Assembly (NCBI GenBank): GCA_025362535.1
Contig: JANYGE010000208.1
Coordinates: 1-14,137 of the forward strand
Direction: 5' to 3'
Source of the DNA: Hyphomicrobiales bacterium
GTDB lineage: Bacteria > Pseudomonadota > Alphaproteobacteria > Rhizobiales > Aestuariivirgaceae
DNA: 14,137 nucleotides
Below the pieces are notes generated by a model. The model saw nothing but the letters and a program-made list of their open reading frames with translations, was not told where the DNA came from and did not search any database. Shown here piece after piece: positions 7,403-14,137 of the stretch. Position 1 is the first letter of the stretch, and the number at the start of each line of letters is the position of its first letter. Position numbers and translations under genes: made by a program.

Positions 7403-9679
7403 TCACACACGGTGGATTTTTGCTTGGCCTTTTTTGAACAACGCAAAAGCTTCAGCTGTGCCACCGGGTAAAGCCTTCTGCCCGTCGCGCAAATGGCACA
7501 GCACATGCTGTGCTCGTTCTGCCATCCATAGATTGGCTTTGCGATAAGCGGCAATGCGAAACGCAGGTTTCGTGGTCCACTCCTCATCACTTACCCCTGA
7601 TGGTTCGAGATGAATGATCTGCGCAGTTGGCCCGGCCTTTTCCAAAATCGCTGAACGCGCTGCTTCCAGCACAGAAGCTTCAGCGCCATGGGCCGCAGCA
7701 TGTTCATCCCGCACAATGTTCCACGGCAGCGCTTGTAAAACTAAAAGCCGGAATGGAATTTTTCTGGCAAAGAGAACATCCAAAGCCGCGTAGATAATCA
7801 CAGTATCAGAACCGGGAGCCAATGGACTAACCAGCGTCACATGCTCGGCAGTGATGTCCGCCATCGCTGCTTTGGTAGCAGCGCGAATATCTTCATATTC
7901 GCCACCCGCCAAAGCATTGTGGCCTAATCCCGCAACGACACAATCTTTGAACACTGTGACCGGATTTACGCCTTGGTGCAGAACTTTTGCCAGCAGACGA
8001 ATTTGCATGCGATCTGAATCCTTCACATCATCGCTCAGCTCATCATAAGGTCTAAGGCTTGGATGCAACAGTTTTTGATTGTCGCGTATTTTGCCATAGC
8101 GCCAGCCATCGAGCCTGCGGTCAATCTCCCAGGCGCGGTGGATAATCTCAGCGAGCTGTTCCATCTCAGCACTTGGCTCGGCAATCTGCCAATTTCCGTG
8201 CGCAAGGACAGGGCCTGATGTAACCACATAACCAGCAGACACAATGCGCGCCGCTGAATGATCGGTCGCAGCAATGTTGGCATTGCGATACGTAGCAGGC
8301 AGCTGGTTCCAATCCAGTGCAGCCACAACTGCACCAGAATTATCTTTGCGGTAGGCTTCGTGAAAGGGCTTTGCCAAAGCTTCGCGCAAGTCGAAAATAT
8401 TTTCGAATGAAAGGCATTTTTCCGTTTGCCCTACAGAAATGATTTCTTGGGCAGGATCATTCTGCCGTCCGATTTTTCCCTGCAGCATATTTTCCAAAGC
8501 GGCAGATGATTTGAGCCGCACAAAAATTGGTGCGAAGCAGCGGTTTGCAATATGGGTCTGTTGCCGCAAGGCAAGACCAACCACAGCATTTTTCTCATTA
8601 TCTTCGTAAGTAACCAGTATGGCCGACACATCATCTAGCTTTTCGAAGTCTGAAAGCTGTTGATCATTTGGCCCATCCAAAATATCAAACCCTTGCAACA
8701 GAACTACAGTTTCGTCGATTAAAGCTGGAAATTGCTGTTGAATGCGGTGCAAAATTTCAGTCGCATTTTCGCAAGCAATGCTGATGCGTGGGCTGCCTAA
8801 ACCGATGAAGGGAGAGATACGCAGGAATTGCAAAATTGTTGAGTGTGCAAAATCACTCCATCCAATGATCACCAGATGAACGCGAGCAAGCCCACGCAAA
8901 TGCGCCATTTCTGAAAGTGAATGCTCGGCCAAAAACACCCGGGCCGCGATGTGATCTAAAGTAAAAGCAGTCACATCCAGATTTTTAGCAGCCACAAAAT
9001 TATCTTCCCGGTTCAATTGCGCCACCAAACTGGCAGACTTCAGGCGTACAGCAACCCGCAATTTATCTTTGCCAGCGCCCCGCAATTTCGAAACTCGTGT
9101 AACAATATCCAAATTCTCAGAATCAGAACCGCCCATAATGAGTAAAGAATTTGCATGTGTAATCCGCGCTTCAGACAAGGTTTTAATCTCGCGCCCGTCG
9201 CCCATGATATTGAATTTCGGATTTGTAAAATGTGTTCCAGCAAAAACCTCCGGCAAGCGGTCAACGATCACAATCGGCTCGGCTGTTGTCAGAAGATGCC
9301 GTGCCGATTCTCCCAGGCCAACCAACAAGCGATGGTCTTTCAAACCCCTCAATTGCAACTGTCGACGCCAAGCCACAAGGTGACCCGCAAATAATCTGAA
9401 AATGGCAAATAGAGTAATGCAGGGCGCAATCCAGCGCGCCGCCATCAACCAAACATTGCGCAACGCCTCGTGGCCGGGCTCTGCCAATGAGAAAAATAAT
9501 CCGAAGGTGCGCAGCGCATTGTTGAGAAATGTGAAGGGTTCATCACCAGCGCCGCATTCACTGCCAACCGGACACACCTGATAAAATCCATAGAGTCCGA
9601 TACCATAGATCACAGCAACAAACGGTACGGCATAACGCAGCGGCAGTTCCGACCCAATCTCCGCCAATTTTACGCGCAT
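7403..9679 (-). CDS. Membrane TrkA-N/RCK - RyR - SLOG multidomain protein, predicted nucleotide-responsive channel-like effector
   Basis: A 758-residue multidomain protein. Two hydrophobic segments (about 15-33 and 76-98) flank a 40-residue loop with three cysteine or acidic clusters. Then come two TrkA-N/RCK-like Rossmann segments, one at about 114-245 starting L-L-V-G-L-G-E-S and one at about 265-400 starting V-H-L-V-I-I-G-W-S. A RyR (ryanodine receptor repeat) domain is clear at about 506-566: A-W-E-I-D-R-R-L-D-G-W-R-Y-G, then L-H-P-S-L-R-P-Y-D-E-L and a D-R near 556. A SLOG-like Rossmann domain fills 578-758, with G-L-G-H-N-A-L, L-V-S-P-L-A-P-G-S-D and P-G-G-T-A-E. AGAGGA lies 6 nt before the ATG. 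SLOG domains bind nucleotide signals (for example in Thoeris ThsA), and RCK domains gate channels by ligand binding. I infer a membrane effector responding to a nucleotide, probably made by the divergent TIR protein. Whether the two membrane helices form a pore is not shown. Confidence 0.82.
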   Translation of the reverse strand: MRVKLAEIGSELPLRYAVPFVAVIYGIGLYGFYQVCPVGSECGAGDEPFTFLNNALRTFGLFFSLAEPGHEALRNVWLMAARWIAPCITLFAIFRLFAGHLVAWRRQLQLRGLKDHRLLVGLGESARHLLTTAEPIVIVDRLPEVFAGTHFTNPKFNIMGDGREIKTLSEARITHANSLLIMGGSDSENLDIVTRVSKLRGAGKDKLRVAVRLKSASLVAQLNREDNFVAAKNLDVTAFTLDHIAARVFLAEHSLSEMAHLRGLARVHLVIIGWSDFAHSTILQFLRISPFIGLGSPRISIACENATEILHRIQQQFPALIDETVVLLQGFDILDGPNDQQLSDFEKLDDVSAILVTYEDNEKNAVVGLALRQQTHIANRCFAPIFVRLKSSAALENMLQGKIGRQNDPAQEIISVGQTEKCLSFENIFDLREALAKPFHEAYRKDNSGAVVAALDWNQLPATYRNANIAATDHSAARIVSAGYVVTSGPVLAHGNWQIAEPSAEMEQLAEIIHRAWEIDRRLDGWRYGKIRDNQKLLHPSLRPYDELSDDVKDSDRMQIRLLAKVLHQGVNPVTVFKDCVVAGLGHNALAGGEYEDIRAATKAAMADITAEHVTLVSPLAPGSDTVIIYAALDVLFARKIPFRLLVLQALPWNIVRDEHAAAHGAEASVLEAARSAILEKAGPTAQIIHLEPSGVSDEEWTTKPAFRIAAYRKANLWMAERAQHVLCHLRDGQKALPGGTAEAFALFKKGQAKIHRV

Positions 9680-9767
9680 GTGAAATCCTCTTTCGAAGGC
9701 AAAATACGAAGCCTTATCAATAAAGTCGAGGCTTCATATTTTTATTTGCCTATGGCATGTCTAGGTG
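9680..9767. promoter_or_regulatory. Divergent promoter region of the RyR/SLOG and TIR genes
   Basis: An 88-bp AT-rich spacer. For the TIR gene, TTATCA (9714-9719) and TATTTT (9737-9742) are 17 bp apart. For the minus-strand gene, TCGACT (complement of 9724-9729) and TATTTT (complement of 9701-9706) are 17 bp apart. Each hexamer matches consensus at about 4 of 6, so both are weak. Both candidates overlap the inverted repeat at 9708-9735, which suggests joint control. Confidence 0.4.
9708..9735. repeat. Inverted repeat between the divergent TIR and RyR/SLOG genes
   Basis: GAAGCCT (9708-9714) and AGGCTTC (9729-9735) are perfect 7-bp inverted arms with a 14-base centre. The symmetry continues outward for two more pairs after one mismatch. 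The arm spacing, about two helical turns centre to centre, suits a dimeric repressor. No regulator gene lies next to it. Confidence 0.5.
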
Positions 9768-11726
9768 ATGGCGAAAAAATCAACCCCCGAAATATCCGAC
9801 CGGAAAACCCGCGTGTTTCTATCCTATTCACGCAAAGACATTGAATTTGCCCAACTGCTGAAGACCGAGCTGGAAGCCCGTGGCTTTCACCCGATGCTCG
9901 ACAAAACCGACATTGCCCCGGGCGAAGCTTGGCAGGATCGCTTAAGCAAATTGATCATTGAAGCCGATGCCGTCGTGTTTTCCGTCAGCCCAAATTCCGC
10001 CGCATCGAAAATCTGTGCCTGGGAAGTTGCAGAGGCTGGGCGGTTGGGGAAACGTATTATCCCCGTTGTGGTTGATCCGGTTGATACGGGCATCTTGCCT
10101 GATGCGCTTACCCGGCTGAATTTCATTTTCTTTACCGATGTCAGTTTCGAAGAGGCTTTGGCTAAGTTGAACTTAGCCTTGAATACGGATTTAGACTGGG
10201 TGCGCCAACATACCAGATTGGGCGAGCAGGCCATCGAATGGGAAGCGCGGAAAAAATCTGGTGCCAGACTTTTAACCGGTGACGCGCTGCGCCAAGCTGA
10301 AGGCTGGTTGATCAACCAACCGCGCGATGCCAGCCCACCAACCGATTTGCAAAAGCAATTCATTCTGGCCAGCCGACGCAGTATCAATATATTCCAGCGT
10401 TGGTCTTTGATTGGCGCAATTGTTGTGGCTGCCATTGCGGTTATCTTGGTCTTCTGGGGATTGATCAACCAAATCGCCAAAGATGAGGCGCTGCAAGCGG
10501 CCGACAATACAATTCAAGTGGCGATACAATCGTCAAGATCACTCATTGAAGAAACCACGTCAGGCAAGTTCGAGAATTTAAGTTCGCCAACCAAGTTGCA
10601 GATTCTGCAATTTGCATTGAGCGTGCCTGATGATTTAGAAAAAACCGGACAGAGCAATCCAGATATTGCGATTGTCCAGTCAAATGCCAAATCAGAAATT
10701 TCCGCACTTCTGCTTGATCTTAAAAGTTCGAGCGACGCCTTGGATTACGCCCAACAAGGTGTTGAGGTTTTGCAAAATCAAGTTGATAAGAATTTGGCAA
10801 GTTTGGAGTTGTCAAAACAGATCACATTGCTTGATTATCTGTCGCTTGCTTACAATCGCCTCTTTGCTATTCAGCGCCAAATCAATGAGATGGATGGAGC
10901 TTTGGCAAGTGCAAAACGCGAATTGGAAGTGGCCGAAGACGCATTGAAATTAGCACCAGAGAATGTGCATTGGCGGGAAAGTGTTGCCACCAGCTATATT
11001 GATATGGGCCAAGCCCAACGCAGTCTTGGTCAAAAACCAGAGGCCTTGGCCAATTTAAAGATTGCCCAAGAAAAGCTGGATAAGTTGGTTGAAGAAAATC
11101 CAGATGATCCGCGTTTAGCGAGCAATCGTTCCGTTGCCTATGAGCAGATCGGTTCACTTCTTTCATCTGATAATAAAGATGAAGAAGCACTGGTCTATTT
11201 TAAAACCTGCCTCGATATAGCGCAAAAACTATATGGGACCGACAAAGACAGTCCTGATTACCAATCATCACTCGCCATTGCCTATCAAAATGTAGGCCGC
11301 ACGCTGATGTGGCTGGACAAAAAGGATGAAGCCCTTTTGAATTTGAAACCATTTCTGGAATTCACAAAAAAACTTTCTGATCTAGACCCGGAAAACGCGA
11401 GCAAGCTGAGTAATTTCGCCATTGCCAATAATGCTCTCGGCACACTTTATCAGAAAATGGGAGATTCAGAAAATGCCCTTCACTATTTGCAACAAGATGT
11501 AGCCCTCACCGAGCAGCTGGCTAAGGCCGATGAGAATAACTACAGCCTCAATGCCAATTTGGCGCGCAGTTATACCAATATGGCTGAACTGGGTTCTGAG
11601 CCGCGCGCGAATTATGATAAGGCCTTGGCGGTATTGGCAGAGCTTGCAAAGAAAAAACCGCTCCTTGTTGGTGAGAATGATTTAAAAACCCAGATCGAAA
11701 CAGAGCTCGCCGCCCTGCCACAATAA
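9768..11726 (+). CDS. TIR domain - transmembrane - TPR protein, predicted NAD-processing signal enzyme
   Basis: A 652-residue protein. The TIR domain spans about 14-135: V-F-L-S-Y-S-R-K-D opens the first strand, D-K-T-D-I-x-P-G-E-x-W forms the BB-loop region, and S-P-N-S-A-A-S-K-I-C-A-W-E places the presumed catalytic glutamate at Glu86 (C-x-x-E). Residues 140-205 hold a linker that I recall from other bacterial TIR-TM-WD40/TPR proteins (D-W-V-R-x-H-T-R-L, then P-T-x-L-Q-x-x-F-I-L-A-S-R-R). One membrane helix lies at about 213-232. The C-terminal 400 residues are helical, with TPR-like units roughly at 395-640. The TIR would be cytoplasmic and the TPR part outside the membrane. Prokaryotic TIR domains cleave NAD or make cyclic ADP-ribose signals. 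The start is ATG 9768; GTG 9765 directly before it is also possible, after an in-frame TAG at 9762. Sampled stretches of the TPR half are near 40% GC, lower than argD. Confidence 0.87.
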   Translation: MAKKSTPEISDRKTRVFLSYSRKDIEFAQLLKTELEARGFHPMLDKTDIAPGEAWQDRLSKLIIEADAVVFSVSPNSAASKICAWEVAEAGRLGKRIIPVVVDPVDTGILPDALTRLNFIFFTDVSFEEALAKLNLALNTDLDWVRQHTRLGEQAIEWEARKKSGARLLTGDALRQAEGWLINQPRDASPPTDLQKQFILASRRSINIFQRWSLIGAIVVAAIAVILVFWGLINQIAKDEALQAADNTIQVAIQSSRSLIEETTSGKFENLSSPTKLQILQFALSVPDDLEKTGQSNPDIAIVQSNAKSEISALLLDLKSSSDALDYAQQGVEVLQNQVDKNLASLELSKQITLLDYLSLAYNRLFAIQRQINEMDGALASAKRELEVAEDALKLAPENVHWRESVATSYIDMGQAQRSLGQKPEALANLKIAQEKLDKLVEENPDDPRLASNRSVAYEQIGSLLSSDNKDEEALVYFKTCLDIAQKLYGTDKDSPDYQSSLAIAYQNVGRTLMWLDKKDEALLNLKPFLEFTKKLSDLDPENASKLSNFAIANNALGTLYQKMGDSENALHYLQQDVALTEQLAKADENNYSLNANLARSYTNMAELGSEPRANYDKALAVLAELAKKKPLLVGENDLKTQIETELAALPQ

Positions 11727-11816
11727 TTAACATAAATTCACAATCCAGCCTGCTTTGTGTCAAATGGCGAACGAGATTATGGAGCATTAGTCTCTCATCA
11801 CAACGAGGGAATGGAC

Positions 11817-12164
11817 ATGGGATTGATTGAGGCAGTTATGGCAGTGGTGGTTTCGTTAACGGGCAGTCATTGGGTTTCAACTGAGAATGCCAAGCAATCG
11901 GTGGAGTTCAAAGCGAGCCAAATCAGCGGCAATGCGGGCTGCAATCAGTTCTTCGGGACGTATAATCAAAAAGACGCTAAAATTTCTGTGAACCCGCTGG
12001 CCACCACAAGAATGGCCTGCGCCCATGATGTGATGCTCAAGGAGCATGATTTTTTGGTAACCCTTGAAAGTGCCAAACATGTTGAAATGGATGCCAATAT
12101 GCTGATTTTAAAAAATGCTGATGGCCAAGTGGTGATGAAGTTCAACCGCAAAGACGTGGGTTGA
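11817..12164 (+). CDS. META-domain (HslJ-like) protein
   Basis: A 115-residue single-domain protein of the META/HslJ family. It shows the S-G-N-A-G-C-N-x-x-x-G-T-Y motif (Cys42) and T-T-R-M-A-C (Cys68), the two cysteines usually conserved in this domain, preceded by L-T-G-S-H-W. HslJ relatives are envelope proteins linked to heat or novobiocin tolerance; their biochemistry is unknown. The ATG at 11817 is chosen because GAGGGA (11805-11810) lies 6 nt upstream. An in-frame ATG at 11811 is too close to that site, and a GTG at 11757 would extend the gene by 20 residues. The N-terminus is hydrophobic but lacks a positive charge, so export is uncertain. The 90 bp after the TIR gene show no terminator and no strong promoter, so read-through from TIR is possible. 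Confidence 0.75.
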   Translation: MGLIEAVMAVVVSLTGSHWVSTENAKQSVEFKASQISGNAGCNQFFGTYNQKDAKISVNPLATTRMACAHDVMLKEHDFLVTLESAKHVEMDANMLILKNADGQVVMKFNRKDVG

Positions 12165-12188
12165 AATCCCTTCGATTTATCATATAGT
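12161..12188 (+). promoter_or_regulatory. Predicted sigma70-type promoter of the trypsin-like protease gene
   Basis: TTGAAA (12161-12166, overlapping the end of the META gene) and TATAGT (12183-12188) are 16 bp apart and each matches consensus at 5 of 6 positions. Transcription would start near 12195, about 38 bases before the ATG. This separates the protease transcript from the genes upstream. Confidence 0.6.
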
Positions 12189-12232
12189 TCTGAAGATCTA
12201 CCGCGTTAAACCCCCAAGATAGGAATTCCGCA

Positions 12233-13126
12233 ATGACGGCGCACGGCTTAAAATCACTCTTCGTGGGCGCTTTTGCCCTATCGCTCGTAGTGGGGGGATT
12301 TGCAGCACAGGCTGCAAGCACGTCCGACACGGATATGATCGTCAATGGCAAACCCGCTGAGGCCAATAAATGGCCGTGGCAAATTCGAATTTTTTACAAT
12401 GACACAGATACCAAGGGCGGCTGCGGTGGCAGCTTGATTTCGCGGCAATGGGTTTTAACGGCGGCGCATTGCGTGGTGTTTGAAGACAATGGTGAAAAAT
12501 CCTTCGTCGACAAAGCTATCATTGGCTATGGCGGCAATTTGCTTGATCAGTTGCAACGGGTGAACACCGCGCAGATTATTCCGCATGCCGATTATGATCC
12601 CGCCACCCACACCAATGATATTGCTCTGATCAAATTGGCCGAGCCCGTCGAGTTTGGAACTGGCACGGCTGCCGTTGATCTTGGAACACCTGAACTCTTT
12701 GATACATTGGTCGGAACCAAAGCCACGGTCACAGGCTGGGGCTATACTTATGATATTGATAAATTCAAACGCACCTATCCGGGTGTTGATGTTGATGAAA
12801 ATGTTTTAGCTCCCAATGAATTGCAGGAGGTGGATGTGCCAATCCAACCGCTTGAAAACTGTCGCGCCAATTATGCTGATCTCGGCGGCATTCCCGTGCC
12901 TGATGGCCAGCTTTGCGCCGGCCTGAAGATTGGCGGCAAGGATTCCTGTCAGGGTGATAGCGGTGGCCCATTGGTCTCGCGCGATCCAACAAGTTCTAAA
13001 GGCTATCGCCAAGTGGGTGTTGTGTCCTGGGGCATTGGCTGTGCCGAAGCCAAACTCTTTGGCGTCTATACCCGCACGGATTTTTATCTCGACTGGATCA
13101 AAACCACGATCAGCAGCAACCAATAG
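12233..13126 (+). CDS. Secreted trypsin-like serine protease (S1A)
   Basis: A 297-residue secreted chymotrypsin-fold protease. A signal peptide covers residues 1-27 (Lys7, hydrophobic core, A-Q-A at the cut). A short propeptide leads to I-V-N-G at 36-39, the mature N-terminus of the fold. The triad is complete: His79 in T-A-A-H-C, Asp129 in N-D-I-A-L-I and Ser243 in G-D-S-G-G-P. Asp237, six residues before the serine, is the trypsin specificity residue, predicting cleavage after Arg or Lys. The cysteines at 64/80, 210/228 and 239 with the C-terminal one match the family disulfides. AGGAA lies 7 nt upstream of the ATG. The residue before Ile36 is Met35, not Arg or Lys, so activation by trypsin-like self-cleavage is not expected. 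An FHA-protease gene follows after 11 bp and is probably co-transcribed. Confidence 0.93.
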   Translation: MTAHGLKSLFVGAFALSLVVGGFAAQAASTSDTDMIVNGKPAEANKWPWQIRIFYNDTDTKGGCGGSLISRQWVLTAAHCVVFEDNGEKSFVDKAIIGYGGNLLDQLQRVNTAQIIPHADYDPATHTNDIALIKLAEPVEFGTGTAAVDLGTPELFDTLVGTKATVTGWGYTYDIDKFKRTYPGVDVDENVLAPNELQEVDVPIQPLENCRANYADLGGIPVPDGQLCAGLKIGGKDSCQGDSGGPLVSRDPTSSKGYRQVGVVSWGIGCAEAKLFGVYTRTDFYLDWIKTTISSNQ

Positions 13127-13137
13127 GGTTTCTATAA

Positions 13138-14137
13138 ATGCTCACGGTGCTGCTTGATCCAACGCTCACCGATATGACTGGCGGCGAAAAGCATGTTTTC
13201 GCCGCAGGTGATGAAACCATTCGCTTTGGCCGCAGCGTGGAGTGCGAGGTGCGCTTTTCACCGTCCGACACAAGATTAGGCCGCAATCATTTTTCCTTGC
13301 GGCCTGCGGCGGGAAGTTTTGAACTGGTCACTGACCGCGAGCATCCGGTATTTATGAATGGCGAGCGGGTGATCGGCACTGTGGCCCTCTTGGCAGAATC
13401 CGAATTGCGGCTTGTTGATGCAAAGACCGGGCCAAAAATAAAACTCAGCATTTCGCAAATGGCTGATGGCACGCTCACCGATGCTGCGTTCAAAACCGAC
13501 AGTGGCACCCTGCAACAGGGCATGAAATATCTGCGCCACGGCCTTGCGGCAGGTCTGGCCATTGCGATCATTTTTGCCAGCGTGTTGGCCTATCAGGCCC
13601 ATGCTCAAAAGCAATTACAATTGGCCTTTGGTGCGGAAACCGCAACGCTGCTGGAGAAATTTCAAACCGTGCAAAGCCCTTCGACCACATGGTCGGGGGT
13701 CTATGAGCGCATCAGAGGCTCGGTCTATCAGGTGGCGATCCTCAGCAATGATGGCTCGGCCCCGCAAACCGAGGGCACGGCTTGGGTTTACGGTCCACAC
13801 AGCCTGATCACCAATGCCCATGTGGCGGCCTTATTTAGCACTGCCACGCCCGGTCAAACTGTGGTGGTGATTGCGCCTGATGGCCAGCAAACACCGATCA
13901 GAGTTGTCGATGCTATTCTCCATCCTGCTTATCTCGCCTTCCGCGATAATATCAGTCGCACAGAGCGCAACACGGGCACCACGCTCAAATCGCAAGGCAG
14001 TTTTGATGTGGCCATGCTGATGGTGGAAAGTGGCGCGCATTTGGCAGACCCACTTAAAGTCGCCCGCGCTGACACATTGCAGCATATGCCTCCTGGAGAG
14101 CCTTTGGCCTATGTGGGTTACCCCGCGGCCTTTGCTA
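13138..14137 (+). CDS. FHA domain - transmembrane - trypsin-fold protease, 3' end outside window
   Basis: An open frame of 333 complete codons running off the window, so it is partial. Residues 1-105 form an FHA-like phosphothreonine-binding domain: F-G-R at 30-32, G-R-N-H at 48-51 (in place of the usual S-R-x-H) and V-F-M-N-G at 71-75. A membrane helix lies at about 134-153. The region after it resembles a trypsin-fold peptidase with T-N-A-H-V (His228) and F-D-V-A-M-L (Asp290); the catalytic serine lies beyond the window. Expected topology is a cytoplasmic FHA sensing a phosphorylated partner and a periplasmic protease, which would link a Ser/Thr kinase signal to envelope proteolysis. AGGG lies 9 nt before the ATG, 11 bp after the trypsin gene stop. 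The FHA call rests on a few motif residues and one is changed, so phosphopeptide binding is uncertain. Confidence 0.75.
   Translation, partial: MLTVLLDPTLTDMTGGEKHVFAAGDETIRFGRSVECEVRFSPSDTRLGRNHFSLRPAAGSFELVTDREHPVFMNGERVIGTVALLAESELRLVDAKTGPKIKLSISQMADGTLTDAAFKTDSGTLQQGMKYLRHGLAAGLAIAIIFASVLAYQAHAQKQLQLAFGAETATLLEKFQTVQSPSTTWSGVYERIRGSVYQVAILSNDGSAPQTEGTAWVYGPHSLITNAHVAALFSTATPGQTVVVIAPDGQQTPIRVVDAILHPAYLAFRDNISRTERNTGTTLKSQGSFDVAMLMVESGAHLADPLKVARADTLQHMPPGEPLAYVGYPAAFA

Noticed and set aside
7400..14137. Integrase, insertion sequence, CRISPR array or att repeat in the accessory part
   Set aside because: I looked for transposase or recombinase motifs, regularly spaced repeats and a second copy of the tRNA 3' end, and saw none.

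Overview
The window is a chromosomal segment of an alphaproteobacterium. The best evidence is a GcrA cell-cycle regulator (a family confined to this class) next to argD-argF-hslO, an order I recall from rhizobia and relatives. Other support comes from a long, duplicated-fold dCTP deaminase of the alphaproteobacterial type, GANTC (CcrM) sites and a perfect CtrA box. Hyphomicrobiales or a close order is the most likely placement; the species is not recognisable from sequence alone.

Left part, about 1-7400, is a housekeeping region. It starts with the 3' end of a polysaccharide deacetylase (+). Facing it is a minus-strand pair, gcrA and then an HSL-type alpha/beta hydrolase 3 bp downstream. A roughly 400 bp control region follows, with four GANTC sites and a TTAA-N7-TTAA CtrA box, then an argD promoter and a terminator-like hairpin in the argD leader. 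argD, argF and hslO form a tight operon for arginine biosynthesis plus a redox chaperone. yccF and apaG follow on the minus strand, yccF overlapping the hslO tail by 23 bp. A dCTP deaminase gene and a tRNA-Gly(CCC) close this part.

Right part, 7400 to the end, is accessory and the most interesting. Starting 3 bp past the tRNA 3' CCA is a 758-residue minus-strand protein. It has two membrane segments, two TrkA-N/RCK-like Rossmann segments, a ryanodine-receptor (RyR) domain and a C-terminal SLOG-like domain. Across an 88-bp intergenic region with a 7-bp-arm inverted repeat lies a divergent 652-residue TIR-TM-TPR protein that keeps the presumed NADase glutamate. A TIR enzyme paired with a membrane SLOG/RyR/RCK protein looks like a nucleotide-signal conflict system, analogous in logic to Thoeris (TIR signal maker plus SLOG sensor) but with a channel-like output. 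This function is inferred, not shown.

Downstream on the plus strand are a META/HslJ-like protein, a secreted trypsin-like S1 protease with its own good promoter, and an FHA-TM-protease gene cut by the window end. These may be a separate envelope-proteolysis module or part of the same island. No CRISPR array, insertion sequence, integrase or rRNA was seen.
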